From Labia minor (lineage: Eukaryota > Arthropoda > Insecta > Dermaptera > Spongiphoridae): 64,000 nucleotides of DNA. A program made the translations under genes and the position numbers. The DNA is taken from the NCBI GenBank assembly GCA_963082975.1, contig OY720348.1, forward strand, positions 55,021,564 to 55,085,563. Reading direction: 5' to 3'. Below are positions 34,782-48,677 of this stretch, piece by piece. The notes under the pieces are model-generated. The model did not search any database and was not told where the DNA came from. It saw nothing but the letters and a program-made list of their open reading frames with translations. How positions within the stretch are numbered: position 1 is the first letter of the stretch; each line of letters opens with the position of its first letter.

Positions 34782-36243
34782 TATAAACTTTATATTAATT
34801 TTAATCTTAATTTAAATTATCTAATTTATCATATTTTCATTCAATTAATGTCATTTTATCATATTTATTAAATTTTTTATATGAATTAAGAAAGTTATAC
34901 ACATTTATTTTAAATATATATCATTTGAAATAAGTTGACCTGTGGCCAGGTCCGAACCGATCGACGGTTTGAAATAAATTAATTTCCAGCTACAGAAACA
35001 ATTTCAAATAATTTTAATATATCTATTAATGAAATAAAAAACAGATATGGATATAACATAAATATTTTTAATTTTATTTTATTTATAATATATATGTAAG
35101 ACCAGGCTGTGACGTCATGAATGGCTGGATGACGTCATATAATTTTAAATCAAGAAAAAACTAATAAATATGATTTTCCAGAGGATAAAACCAATACAAA
35201 GTGCATGATATTCGTGGTGATATATAAAAAAATCTCCTCATGTGAAATTTTGTGTGAAAATAACCCTTCCCTTACTATCGTCGGTCGGTAAAAATATAAA
35301 AAAGAATGGGTAATTCTTAAAAGTACAGTTCCAATTATTAATAAAGAAATAATATAAAAAAAAATAATAATAAAATAAATTACTCAAATAAATTTTAAAA
35401 AAATAAAATAAATTATATAAATTAGCGTTTTGTGTGCATTGGGAATTAATCAAGAAATCCAAATTTAGTAATGCAATAGAAATATTCTATTTATTAGAAG
35501 AATAGTTTTTCTAAATATTATTGAATAAAACTAGGAATGTGATTAAAAAAAAAAGATGCAATGGTATTTATATTCAATAGTCATCCACTCATGCATTTGG
35601 TTAAAAGTCAATATTATAAGATATGCAAAAATTTTTAAATTCTGAGCAATGTGCAGACAAAAACCTTTATATATATATATCTATATATATATTATTATTA
35701 TAAGATAATGTCTATGTGGTTGAATTTATCAAATATCATATGGATTGAAATTAAAATAAGAAAAAATCTCGAGGAATCAAGTTAGTTCATAGTATGCATT
35801 GGCCGTCTACGTACAAGGGGCTTCTATCCAAAACTCTTTTCAAGTTTTCTATTCTTTACAAACTTAATTAAAAAGAATGACAAATTCCTATCTAGCATTG
35901 AATAGTAGAATATAATTTAATAATTAGATAGAATCAATAAAAAAAGAAATAAGAAATTGGTTGGAAAAATCTAATACAAGTAATAATTGAAAAAATATGG
36001 AGTGTCTCCACTCGATTATCTCGCTAATTAGAATCCTAAAATATGATATTTAATATTAATTATCTTCTTCATCTAAATTTACAATTTACATAATTTGTAG
36101 CATATCTCAAATTTCAAATAAACGTAATTCTCTTTATATTTAATCAAATTTAAAGCATATTCTTTCTATAAGATATTGGAAATAAAAAATTCATTGCGTT
36201 CTTTTTAAAAGTTTGATGTGTATCTTTAGAAGAATTTCAGGAG

Positions 36244-36339
36244 ATTTTTTTTAATAAAATATATTTGAATAAGCGTGTTTAAAATAAAATAAGGGCAGTA
36301 AAAGGGTTATTATTTGAAAAATAATTATTTGCTCTACAG
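36244..36339. repeat. 96-bp segment (B2')
   Basis: Same segment as at 23891, with one base difference near 36265 (tatttg for tattcg). Confidence 0.9.
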
Positions 36340-36787
36340 TTTTCCAAAACTATCATCATTAAGGAATATTCATATTAATTTTATAAATTTTATATACTTT
36401 TGAAAAAATATTATACTGATTTAATACATATCCCGCCATCTATTGCGATTAGTGTTGACTACATTTAAAAGTTTTATATTAAAATATTATTTTCAATATT
36501 ATTCATTAAGTATATATATATATATAGCAATAATTAAAATTAAATTAATTTAAATTAAACTGATTTAATAATAAAAATAATTATCATTCTATTAAAGGAG
36601 AAATACAAAGGAATATATCAAAAGAATTGAAAAAAATCTCTCAACCAAGAACTGAAATCTAATTTCTAAATTATGATGAAATTCAAATATCTTGTTATAT
36701 ACTAAGGGTATATGTTATCATTATCATCTATAATATACTATAAAATTAAAAATTAAAATATATAATAAATACATATACAATACTTAC

Positions 36788-37057
36788 AATGGATTGATTA
36801 ATGGTAGCTAATGGAGTCGACAAACACTTCAACCGGATCATCGTCTTCAATTCCTGGAAAACAAAGACTAATATGAAATAATGTTTTCCTGGAATAATTG
36901 ATATTGGAAATCTACTCACCTTTTTAATGGATCCGTAAAAGTGAAAGATTGCCATCAACATCGATCGATGATACATGAAAAACAAGAATAAAAGACATAT
37001 TTATTAAGTATGAAAATAGATTAGAATAATATTAAAATATTTCTTAAAAAAATACTT
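36788..37057 (-). pseudogene. Fossil multi-exon gene, truncated copy in B2'
   Basis: Only the last two exon-like blocks remain (36788-36853 and 36920 to about 36985). The sequence flips orientation at 37058, right where the donor site of the preceding exon would lie. Confidence 0.5.
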
Positions 37058-37332
37058 AAGTTCTCCTACTGTCCAAAAATTCTTTAAATTTTTCATATAT
37101 TATCCTATTCCTATGATAGATATCCTTCAATTTCTATTAAATAATATACATTATAAATATTCATTGAATTGAATTTCAAACATTAATGATGATATATTAT
37201 AGAAATTTCTATAAAAGGATAAAATAAAATATTTCACTATTATCTTATCTTCTTCAACTATTATTTTTTAAGTTTAAAAACGGTTTTAAATAATTTTTAA
37301 TATATCAATATATGTTTTATCTATCACCATCA
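37058..37332 (-). repeat. Inverted piece of module B at left of C2 (full form)
   Basis: Reverse complement of the B interval equivalent to 3892-4168. It ends exactly next to the acceptor site of an exon-like block (ctatcaccatca). Confidence 0.92.
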
Positions 37333-37351
37333 TTATAATTATATTCAATAC

Positions 37352-37698
37352 TGTTGATATAATTGTATTTAATTTTTCACAATTTGTCTCATTTGATATC
37401 AACTTAATATCAAAAATCTTTAACTTTATATTATATCTAAATTTTAATCCTAAGTATTGTTATTTGGTCCTTTATTAAATTTTATATTCAGTTGCATAAA
37501 ACATTCTGTTTTATTTAATCAATCCTATTTTTATTTCATTGTTTCTTTCCAGAAATTTGGATAGGAATAGTTTCGATTTAAAGGTACCTAAAGCATCTTT
37601 GTTGAGTTAACAAGATCCGATTTTCGCTTTTCCATTAGGCACACCCCTTTTTATATTTCATTAATTAATTTCAATACAGTTTTGTCGTGTTCTGAACA
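37352..37698 (+). repeat. Candidate 5' LTR of the BEL/Pao element (C2)
   Basis: Same proposed boundaries as in C1. Confidence 0.4.
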
Positions 37699-38020
37699 AA
37701 ATACGACTGGCGACTTACTCTTTTATATACCTATCTTTATTTTCCTTCCATATCACGGTCATTCCAATCTAAGATAACTTTCCATTGGCTAGTTATCTTC
37801 AAACCCCCCCCCCCCAACAGCTTCCAGTTTCGAATTATTTCCCTTTCGGGTCGTAATAAGGGCTTTAAGCCGTGTTATAGTGACGACACGCTGACAGGAC
37901 AGGTGCGATTTTATCGATACCCTGTCTCCTTATAATCGAAATTTTCTTGTTTTTTTTCTCGAGAGAAACACATTAATTATAAATTTTGAAATTTATTAAA
38001 TTCTATCTTTTCTTAACACT

Positions 38021-39031
38021 ATGGCTAAGGCAAGTTTCAAACAGGCAACTAGTCTATGGGCATTCATTTCAACGGATGTCCAATTCGTTAAAGATTTTAA
38101 AAAAAAGTTGATATCAGACAATTGTAATCATGTAAATGAATTTATAAATAATTGTTCTGAAACAGTTCAGAAGTTGGATAAATTTATTAATTTTATTTTA
38201 GATAATAATTTACATTCAAATGCATGTGAAACCGAGTTTAAAGAGGCTTGTGAAGCACGTTTGCTTTTGAAACATATGCTAGTCGATGCAAAGGCTTTAC
38301 CAGAAGTGAAACCCATTCCAGCCGAACACAAAATGGCGGCTGCTGTCCCCACCCTCCCTAAACTTAACATTGAGCGTTTCGGAGGAGATATCCTCAGTTA
38401 CACAGCTTTCAAGCAGCAATTTGACTGCTCTATCACTAACAACGTTCAACTGGGCGGGATCGACAAGCTCAAATACTTAAGAAGCTATCTTCATTCAGAA
38501 GCTTATTGTTTAATAAGCCATCTCAGCTTATCAGATGGCAATTTTGAGGTTGCACGGGCAATCCTCGATCAACATTACAATCAGCGGCGCACACTTGTTT
38601 ACGCGCATATTTCCGCTTTATACAACTTTCTTAAAGTTTCAGCCCCGAATAAACACGAGTATTCAAAACTATGCTCAACCGTTTTGCAATTAATTTCGGA
38701 GCTGGGTGCACTGAAGATAGAAACCACTACTTGGAGCCCGATGCTGGGCCTATGGATTCTTGACAAGCTGCCACCTGCTGTTAAGGACCAGTTTCTAATG
38801 CAACTTCCGGATGATAATGTTATACCTGAAGTTGAATCCATTCTTCAATATATTCAGAAGATGGCCAAGTTCACAGCTGACAAGGAGCGAGAAGGCAGTC
38901 ATATTAAAAATAAGCTAAGTTATCCTCTTTCTAAAAAACCAAGTTACAAAAAACAAAGCAATTATAAAAAATTTTACTTGAAATCTAATTATACAAATTC
39001 TAAAAATGTTGGTTCTAGTAAAATTAACTGA
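38021..39031 (+). CDS. gag: BEL/Pao gag (DUF1759), C2 copy
   Basis: Same 336-codon ORF and same terminal TGA (39029-39031) as in C1. EVARAILDQHY here keeps Arg where C1 has Leu, and FLKV replaces FPKV. Followed in frame by the zinc-knuckle segment. Confidence 0.9.
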   Translation: MAKASFKQATSLWAFISTDVQFVKDFKKKLISDNCNHVNEFINNCSETVQKLDKFINFILDNNLHSNACETEFKEACEARLLLKHMLVDAKALPEVKPIPAEHKMAAAVPTLPKLNIERFGGDILSYTAFKQQFDCSITNNVQLGGIDKLKYLRSYLHSEAYCLISHLSLSDGNFEVARAILDQHYNQRRTLVYAHISALYNFLKVSAPNKHEYSKLCSTVLQLISELGALKIETTTWSPMLGLWILDKLPPAVKDQFLMQLPDDNVIPEVESILQYIQKMAKFTADKEREGSHIKNKLSYPLSKKPSYKKQSNYKKFYLKSNYTNSKNVGSSKIN

Positions 39032-42000
39032 AAATTTCTATGTTTTCTTTGTAAGAAAGACCACTTAATTTTTAAATGTCCTGAGTTTATTAATTGGACA
39101 GTTCAAAAGAGGTGTGACTTTTGTCAAGCCAATAACTTATGTAAAGTATGCTTGTCTAGACATAATGGAAAATGCAAATCATTAAACTCTTGTCAAATAT
39201 GTCAAAACAGACACTCATCCTTTTTGCACTTTTCTAGGTCTAATAACAACACCGTCAGGGAGCAGAGAGAGAGAGACAATGATTCATCGTCAAACGCCAA
39301 GTAGTCACCCGTCGGCGGGGAGCTGGAACCGCGGACGCAAAATTCGTCATCGCGTGATGTTTATCACCTTAAGGATGACAGCGAAATTTTACTTTCAAAA
39401 GTTTCCATGAGGGTATTCACTCCAGGTGGTATTGCCATTATTCTTCCATGTTTCATAGACTCTGGTTCACAAATAAGCGCTATAAGCCATGATGTTGCGT
39501 CCTCTCTTAATCTGCCTTTAATCCCCCATAAAATGTCCATTGGCGGAATAGACAATTCATTTTCTATTCAGTCAAAATATAAAGTAAATTTGAACTGTCA
39601 ATCGACAGTCAATGATTTTGAATTTTCCCATTTATTCCAGGTTATTGATTCAATTCAAACAGTTATACCCTCAAATTATTTAAATTCTAATCAATTTGAT
39701 TTCGTTAAGAATTTCCCCTGGGCTGATCCCAATTACTGTATCCCCACAAAAGTTAAAATTATCATTGGGTCTGATTTAATACCATTAATATTGAAATCTC
39801 ATAACATTCTAAGTCCCAATAAATCCATTGTAGCAATAGACACCAAATTAGGTTGGACCTTTTGTGGTCGAGCATCACACGAGTCCAGCATTAATCATAT
39901 TGTAACTCAATCTTCTGAACAAATAGAAGATAACACTTTGGACAAGAATCATGACCTTATTTTGAAATTATTTGAAATGGACCAAATGGGTCTATCTACA
40001 AAGATAGACTCGAACAACGAGGTGGAGAAACATTTTGTTAAAAATGTAAAATTATTAAATTCTGGCCATCTCGAAGTAGATCTACCTTTTGTTAATAGTT
40101 CTAAACCGTTGGGACAATCCTTTAACAAGGCTTTGCAAGTTTTTAACAGTTTAGAAAGGAAAATGTCTAAAGACAAGTCCTTATTTATCGAATATCATGA
40201 TTACATGAAGAATATGCTTAATCAAGGCTTCATGGAAAGGGTAGGCCCCCTCTCGTGTCATAACCATGCCCAAAAGAATAGCTTTTACCTGCCTCATCAC
40301 GTGATTTATAAAAAATCAAATCACTCCATGAGAGTCGTGATGAATGGCAGTTGCCCATCTTCTAATCATTTATCATTAAATTCTATTTTATCCATTGGCC
40401 CACCCCTCCAAAATGACTTGAGATTGATTTTACTCAAGTCGCGATTAAATTCTATTTTATTATCTACTGACATAGTTAGCATGTATCTTATGATTTCAAT
40501 TAACCCCACACATAGGTATTTCCTAAGAATTATTTGGAAATTACCTGAAGACGATCATGCACAGATTTTTCGCATGTGTCGTCTCCCCTTCGGATTAGCT
40601 TGTAGTGCATTTTTAGCGGTTCGCTGTTTATTTTATCTTGCTGACAAGCATAAGTCGACTCACCCGTTGGCTTATCGAGTTTTTAAGCAAAATTCTTACT
40701 TGGATGATTTTATCATCACTGCATCCTCATCGGATGAATTGATTAAAATTGTCAATCAATTAGTGGATCTTTTGAAAACTTATAATTTTTTACTTAACAA
40801 ATGGTCCACTAATGACCAAAATATTTTAGACTATTTATTGAATCATTTTAATCAAAATGACAATATTAAATATAATCCCATTCACTCTTCCACTAAATTA
40901 TTGGGAGTGATGTGGAGCCCAAGTAATGACAGATTTCTTTTTGATATTCCTGACGTGTCTGTCAACGTTTTAACTAAACGCTCTTTGCTTTCGCTTACAG
41001 CGTCTCATTGGGACCCAATTGGAATTGTTTCCCCTGTTACAATATCCCTTCGGATATTATTACAAGTGGCTTGGAAGTCACCTTTAAAATTGGGCTGGGA
41101 TGACCCCTTGCCAGATAACATACAATCCTTTTGGTTGAAATTTAAATCAGAATACCCTTTACTTTCAAATTATAACATCCCACGTCTATTAATTCACCCT
41201 TTAGGCAAAACATTTAAAATTTTCGCTTTTAGCGATGCAAGTGAGTCAGCATACGGATTTTGCTCGTATCCTGTATCCTTTGACCAAAACAATCTCATAT
41301 TATCATCTGTTTTCTTGTTATCTCGCTTTAGGGTATCCCCTATAAAAAAAATGTCAATTGCAAGATTAGAATTAGCTGCGTATTCTTTAATGTGTCAGTC
41401 GATCAACTTTATTTACCCATCTTTCGAAGTTCCTATTGACAGAATCCACTTGTTTAGTGATTCTAAAGTTGTTTTAAGTTGGGTCCTTTCCGATCCCAAC
41501 CGATTTAAAACTTACATTTCCAATCGAATAACTCATATACAAAATTTAGACTTTTCTCCCACTCATTCTTATATATCTACTGAATTGAATCCTGCTGATT
41601 TAGCCACTAGGTCAATCAGCATTTCTAAATTTATATCTAATCCTTTATGGCAAACAGGTCCATTGGATATTTATTCAAATGTATTACCTTTTGATAAAAG
41701 CTTATGTGCTAATGCACTTGATCATTCTTTATTAGAAGAAAAGGCTGATGCCTCCTTATTTATTTTATCCCTAAAAAATAAGTTTAACTATATTGAAAAT
41801 TTTATACAAAATTATTCCTCCTTTTATAAATTAGTTATTCATATTGCCACTTGGCACAAGTATTTTGAATATCTTAAGTTTAAACTAGCGGCCTCTAAAA
41901 GCAATTCTCAAATTAAGAATTGTTTCAATGGTTTAACTTCAGAGGATTTAAATCGAGCTAAATTGTTTTTAATAAAAAATGCTCAGAATTTCTATTATTC

Positions 42001-43252
42001 CCAGGACATCAAAAATTTGTCACAAAACAAAGATGTCGAAAACTCATCTCTTAAATTGCTTTCACCTTTTTTAGACAGTGAAAATTATTTGCGCTTAGGT
42101 GGGCGTATAAATAAATCCAAATTTTCTTACAATTTTAAACACCCATATTTACTCCCCTCTGAGAGTTTCTTAATCCCTCTTTTAATTCGTTATTATCACT
42201 TGCGTACCATGCATATGGGACCTAGCGCCCTTCAGGCATTTCTTAATAGCCATTTGTGGATTCCTCGACGTCGAAAACTCATTCGAAAAGTCTGTTTCGA
42301 TTGCATTACTTGCAAGGCTCAGAAATCACAAAATGTTAAAACCCCTATAGGTGATTTACCTATTGACAGGTTAAACATAGCACCCAATTTTTCAACTGTC
42401 ATGATCGATTATGCCGGTCCTTTTGAAGCCTCTTTAGTTAGAAAAAAGGGTCAAATTTATGTAAAAACTTATGCTTTACTATTCAAATGTCTTGTTACAA
42501 AAGGGGTGCATATTGAATTGTGTTATGATCTTACCACCTCTTCCTTTATGAACGCTTTTAAACGTTTTGTAGCACGACGAGGTTGCCCTCGCAAAATTTA
42601 TTCCGATAACGCCACTACCTTTGTTTCGGCCAGTAAAATTTTAAAGTCTGATTATAAATATTTAATAACACAATTTCAGAACCCGCTATTTAAAAATTAT
42701 CTTTTAGAACATAATATTGATTGGCATTTTTCACCTCCCCTGTCCCCTCATATGAACGGATTAATAGAGAACGCAGTCAAGGCACTTAAATTTTATCTCA
42801 AAAGAGTTACGTCAAATCTAAAATTTTCCGTCTCCGAGCTGTCTACCCTCTTGGATGTAGCCGAGTCATTCATTAACATGCGTCCTCTGTTTCATATCCT
42901 TGCAGACGACGGTGAGGTTGATATCTTAACCCCTTCACATTTTTTGCTTTCCAAACCTGTTTCTCTTTCTCTGGCCTCAGATGGTTTTGTGGAGAATATA
43001 AATTTAAGTACTAGATATAAAATGGTTCAGAATGTAACTTCGCAATTGTGGCGCACCTGGTCTAAATCATATGTTGCCCAATTGCAACTTAAAGCCAAAG
43101 TAAAAAATTGTACAAATTTAAATGTAAACGACATTGTTTTAATCAAAGACCTGTCTTTGATACCTAACAACTGGGTAAAAGGTCGAGTGGTGAAATTATA
43201 TTACAAATTTTTTTTAGATGGCTTGAACTATTCCAAGACAAAGAGAGTGTAA
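39032..43252 (+). pseudogene. pol: BEL/Pao pol polyprotein, nearly full length, C2 copy
   Basis: Continuous with gag in one frame for 5,232 nt, broken only by the TGA at 39029-39031 and a TAG at 39302-39304 (GAG in C1). After the TAG the frame is open for 1,316 codons; the first ATG is at 39407. Domains in order: zinc knuckle from 39041; Cys/His cluster; aspartic protease (Asp of DSGSQ, 39458); reverse transcriptase (YLDD, 40697-40708); Pao A17 region; RNase H (FSDAS Asp at 41234, then LELAAY, FSDSKVV); integrase zinc domain (His 42197, CITC from 42302); integrase core D, D, E at 42407 (MIDYAGPF), 42605 (YSDNATTF) and 42767 (GLIENAVK); DUF5641-like tail to 43252. All catalytic residues I can place are present. 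Two stops make normal expression unlikely. Confidence 0.9.
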
Positions 43253-43642
43253 ATTTTGGTGATAATGTGTCTGTTTGTGCGCGTCAGTAATGGCTACCAA
43301 ACTAATCCACGTTTTACCGCTAGTATTAATTTCTCCAATTACTTGGGGGGTGGGAGTGGGGCAGGGGAAGAGGGGAGAGGCGCCAAAAAGTTCTATTAAT
43401 CCAATAGGTTACATTACGAATCAGAAAATAAACTTATCATATTATCTATTCGTCAATTCAATAGGATCATGAATTATATATATATATATATATATATTAA
43501 TTCATTTCTTTTCATATTAAATAAGTGAAATTTTATAAATACTATGTATATACTAGCTGCTTAGAGCGCCTTCGGCGCTCTTCACACCTAGACGGGGGCT
43601 CCGCCCCCTGTACCCCCGAGTGTTACATAGTATTTGGTTGAA
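43202..43642 (+). repeat. BEL 3'-end block and palindrome (C2/A3)
   Basis: Copy of the C-type block; palindrome at 43537-43635; (AT)n run short here. Confidence 0.88.
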
Positions 43643-43657
43643 AGTAGTAAAAGGTTT

Positions 43658-45813
43658 TCATCCATTTTGTTTCAATCAGTATATTACATAAAACATTCAT
43701 TTCTTTTTGTGGTCTTATTTAAAATATATTTTAATTTAATCAGTAAATTAATTATATATATATATTATTATTGTATATTTTATATCTATCTATCTATGTC
43801 GCTCAAAGATACTCGAAAGTTCTTGGCCACATTTCTCCAAATGTCCCTATCCTGAGCCCTTGTCCCATCTCTCTTACGCCCCTTCCTACGCGTCCTTGGT
43901 TTTCCAAGCGGACGTTTTCCAATCGGTCTCTCCCCACCAATATCTTTTTCCTCTCCCATTCTAGCCACGTGCCCTGCCTATCGCAACTTTTTCCCTTTTA
44001 TAACCCTAACTATTTCTGAAGGTGCAGAGGTCATGCAATTTCTTGTTATGCAGTCTCCCCCATTCCCCGGTGACCTCATCTTTCTTTGGCCAATAAATGC
44101 AGGCAAGAATTCTATTCTCAAATACTCTGAAAATGCAACAGGCAAAATAATTTTTTTATATATTCCCTTTGATAATAATTTTGATGAGATAAGCCTCTTT
44201 ATTGCAAGATAACAGGCGTTTCCCGATTGCAACCCCGAATTAAATTCTTCTCAAATATTATTATCCTTCGTGATTACATTCAATTTTTCTACATATTCAA
44301 ATTCTACATTTTGTATATTAAGATTTTGTATGTTAATACCTGACCTCTTTGTTACGAAATATTTTTTCTTATCACTATTAATTTCAAACCTCCATTAATT
44401 TTTCCTCGCTATCTGTAATTGCAATTGCCGAATCTCCTATTATATTTAAGTCGTCCTTGTAACCTAATAGTTTACAATTGATTTCCGCATCTTATTTTTT
44501 CTTTAGTACCTTTAAGACAAATATTAAGATCAAAATATGAAAAAGTTTATGCTGATCTATATTGAGTCATGTGTATGTTTTACTAAATTCTACAAATAAT
44601 AGTGAACAGAAATATTGAATTCGCGATTTTTTTCCTAATATCTGTCATAATGAAAATATCTTAATTAATGTTGGTCGATTTGGCCTGAACCCGCAATGAT
44701 ATCTTCTAATATTTCCTCCGCCTATGGTTCTTAAGTATTGTATATGTTATAATAGTGAAATAGATTATAATATTTCTTGATCATTACATTTTGGTATTTT
44801 ATTTTCATTGCTAGATTATTATTGAATATTTTTAATTATAATGAAATTTGAGAAAATGCAAAAATAGAGACTTGAGACAATTTATAAAAATTAACGGTAT
44901 AAAACTATAGATAAATTGCCAATATATACATTTATTAAGTTCATTTATTAATTTTTTTAGATCATAGTTATTTTCCTCCTTTAAATGAAACTTATCTAAT
45001 TCTGTGGTGCTAGGGGATTTGAAAATTATTAGTCGCAATATGAAGATTTCGCTTACAGTTTCTGTCATGTCCGACCTCCGTCCAACAGTTATTTCCCTCA
45101 AGTTTCTTGCTTCTCTAAATCATGTGATCTATATATTTAATTTTTTTGATTCATTGTAATAAAATTTAAACAAATAAAAATTTTCTCTTTGTTAATTTAT
45201 ATAAATTTCAATTTAAACTGATTGTGATTGATACGCTTTGCCAATACTCTGAATAATTTGTTTATAGAAATATTGAATGTTCTTAGCGAGATTTTTTAAC
45301 CTTTCACTTTCCAATAGAAAAGAAGAAATATTCAAATTTATAGAAAGAATAAATAAAAATTAAGTTAAATATGATCTAAATATTTTATTAAATTAATTAA
45401 AATGGGAACTTTTAGAATAAATTATCTAATTGAATTGATATTTGAATATTAGAATTTAAAATAAAAAGTGAAATATTATAATAATTCTTTGATTGGGAAT
45501 CGCTAGATAATTCATTGTTTAAAATGCTTCCGATAGGGACAGTGATCCGATAGATGCTCTTGAATGAACAACACGGAGAATTATATAAACTTTAAAAAAT
45601 TAATTCCTGCGGTTATTGATTAGATTATAATAAAATGTATAGCCTATGTTACTCTAGAGGTATATAAGAATATTGTGATGTAATTTCATAGAAATCGGTT
45701 CAGCTAAATTCAGAGTCTATAAAATAGTAATTTTCCGGACAGACCGAAAGACAGACAGACAGACATGAAAAATTCTAAAGTCACTTTTGGATTCTAGAGG
45801 TCATGAAACGCGA
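43658..45813. repeat. Module A, copy 3
   Basis: Near identical to 1-2156, without the Jockey insertion. The empty site reads straight through at about 43960-43972. Confidence 0.95.
43786..44467 (-). pseudogene. Decayed RTE-like LINE remnant (A3)
   Basis: Uninterrupted copy, near identical to A1. One A-for-T change near 44131 turns Leu into Phe in the minus-strand reading. Confidence 0.7.
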
Positions 45814-46439
45814 AGATATGCAAAAATTTTTAAATTCTGAGCAATGTGCAGACAAAAACCTTTTTATATATATATCTATATATATATTATTATTATAAGA
45901 TAATGTCTATGTGGTTGAATTTATCAAATATCATATGGATTGAAATTAAAATAAGAAAAAATCTCGAGGAATCAAGTTAGTTCATAGTATGCATTGGCTG
46001 TCTACCTACAAGGGGCTTCTATCCAAAACTCTTTTTCAAGTTTTCTATTCTTTACAAACTTAATTAAAAAGAATGACAAATTCCTATCTAGCATTGAATA
46101 GTAGAATATAATTTAATAATTAGATAGAATCAATAAAAAAAGAAATAAGAAATTGGTTGGAAAAATCTAATACAAGTAATAATTGAAAAAATATGGAGTG
46201 TCTCCACTCGATTATCTCGCAAATTAGAATCCTAAAATATGATATTTAATATTAATTATCTTCTTCATCTAAATTTACAATTTACATAATTTGTAGCATA
46301 TCTCAAATTTCAAATAAACGTAATTCTCTTTATATTTAATCAAATTTAAAGCATATTCTTTCTATAAGATATTGGAAATAAAAAATTCATTGCGTTCTTT
46401 TTAAAAGTTTGATGAGTATCTTTAGAAGAATTTCAGGAG

Positions 46440-46535
46440 ATTTTTTTTAATAAAATATATTCGAATAAGCGTGTTTAAAATAAAATAAGGGCAGTAAAAG
46501 GGTTATTATTTGAAAAATAATTATTTGCTCTACAG
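46440..46535. repeat. 96-bp segment (B3)
   Basis: Same segment as at 23891, here inside a B copy whose right flank otherwise resembles copy B1. Confidence 0.9.
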
Positions 46536-46982
46536 TTTTCCAAAACTATCATCATTAAGGAATATTCATATTAATTTTATAAATTTTATATACTTTTGAA
46601 AAAATATTATACTGATTTAATACATATCCCGCCATCTATTGCGATTAGTGTTGACTACATTTAAAAGTTTTATATTAAAATATTATTTTCAATATTATTC
46701 ATTAAGTATATACATATATATAGCAATAATTAAAATTAAATAAATTTAAATTAAACTGATTTAATAGTAAAATAATTATCCTTCTATTAAAGGAGAAATA
46801 CAAAGGAATAAATCAAAAGAATTGAAAAAAATCTCTCAACCAAGAACTGAAATCTAATTTCTAAATTATGATGAAATTCAAATATCTTGTTATATACTAA
46901 GGGTATATTTTATCATTATCATCTATAATATACTATAAAATTAAAAATTAAAATATATAATAAATACATATACAATACTTAC

Positions 46983-48677
46983 AATGGATTGATTAATGGT
47001 AGGTAATGGAGTCGACAAACACTTCAACCGGATCATCGTCTTGAATCCCTGGAAAACAAAGACTAATATGAAATAATGTTTTCCTGGAATATTTGATATT
47101 GGAAATCTACTCACCTTTTTAATGGAACCGTAAAAGTGAAAGATTGCCATCAACATCGATCGATGATACATGAAAAACAAGAATAAAAGACATATTTATT
47201 AAGAATGAAAATAGATTAGAATAATATTAAAATATTTCTTAAAAAAATACTTACGGCGGGGTTTTCACCCCTTGCAAATGCCCGAAGGATGATGATGATG
47301 ATTTGGAAGTCATTATGTTGTTCAATCTCTCTCTTGATTCTGGAATAATGTTGGACATCAAGTAAAACTAAAAAATTAAGAAAACATTTCACTTAGTAAT
47401 TTAATAAACGCGTGTAGTATCTTTATAAATTCATCAATGTAAATCTATCTAGAAATATCTATACAAGAAATTAAACATTGTAATATACATATATCTGGAT
47501 TATTTTGAAATGATATTCCATTCATAATTCTACTCACCGTTGGTACATGCGCTTATTCTCATTAGCTTCTTCCATCATTTCTTAGTGACCAGAGTGAGAG
47601 TAGAGTCAAGACATCACAGCATCATCCACGGGTACGAACATATCTGATGGTGATAGATAAAACATATTTTGATATATTAAAAATTATTTAAAACTTTTTT
47701 TAAACTTAAAAAATAATAGTTGAAGAAGAGATAAGATAATAGTGAAATATTTTATTTTATCCTTTTATAGAAATTTCTATAATATTCCATCATTAATATT
47801 TGAAATTCAATTCAATGAATATTTATAATGTATATTATTTAATAGAAATTGGAGGATATCTATCATAGGAATAGGATTATATATGAAAAACTTAAAGAAT
47901 TTTTGGACAGTAGGAGAACTTGTGTAATATTTGAAAATTTAAAATAATATTTCAATATTAATTATTTAAAAATAGTAGAAAAAATAAATAAAATTCTTAC
48001 CCATTGATTGACCATTGTTTTTTATTTTCCTTTTTAGTAACCTTCATATTAGGTAGATGAAATCTTATGCTCGCTCCATTCCCTTCAAAGTAGATCTAAA
48101 AACAAGAAATAGATTTATAATTAGTTCTGTGATTTCGAAATATTTACTTGTATATATTATTTATTATATCCAGTATATTCTTCTATATTGTAAGTTAGAA
48201 AAATCAAAGAATAATTAATAAAAAACAAAGAAAGTTTTTTAGATTTATTTTAACATTTTTTAAGAAGAATTACTGTCACAAAAATTTAAGTTCTAACAAT
48301 AAACGCCATTTAAAAATTATGTAATTTTAATTATATTTAAACATATTGATATTATTTCATGAAATATTATAGAAATAAAAATTCAACTCACCGATAAGAT
48401 GTCTTGCAGTCGTTGTGATGTGATGCGATGAACTTCTGAACTGCGACAACATACCACCAAACCAAGTTCTTCAAATGATGCTCTTCAGACAATGAAAAGA
48501 AAAAGAAATAGAAAAAAGATCATTAGTTAGAGTTGAATAGGATAAGAGAGAATAACGTTCCAAAAAAGAGGTTATAAATTGTATTTCAATTGAAATATAC
48601 ATATAACCTACCGTGGAGGCTACTTCATTGCGCCCTGATGTCTTCCCTGTACAGTCTATCCTATGCCAGACCAAATT
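46983..48677 (-). pseudogene. Fossil multi-exon gene, copy in B3
   Basis: Offset 43,753 from B1. Last block is B1-like (GGATTCAAG, Pro). The block at 47255-47339 has the B2-like silent TTC. This is a mosaic between the two forms. Confidence 0.5.

Larger units (their letters stand above)
23266..35618. repeat. Module B, copy 2
   Basis: Complete B copy, about 12.35 kb to the start of the next B. It contains the 96-bp segment at 23891-23986. It is followed directly by a second, partial B at 35619. Confidence 0.94.
35619..37057. repeat. Module B, copy 2' (first 1.44 kb only)
   Basis: Starts with the same 28-base motif as every B and tracks B up to the homologue of about 3498. It then switches abruptly at 37057/37058 to reverse-complemented B sequence. 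This proves that B can be tandemly repeated within a unit. Confidence 0.93.
37058..43657. repeat. Module C, copy 2 (BEL/Pao-bearing, longer form)
   Basis: The more complete C. It has the full 275-bp inverted B segment on the left and an undeleted gag-pol region, and it ends against module A3 at 43658. Confidence 0.93.
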
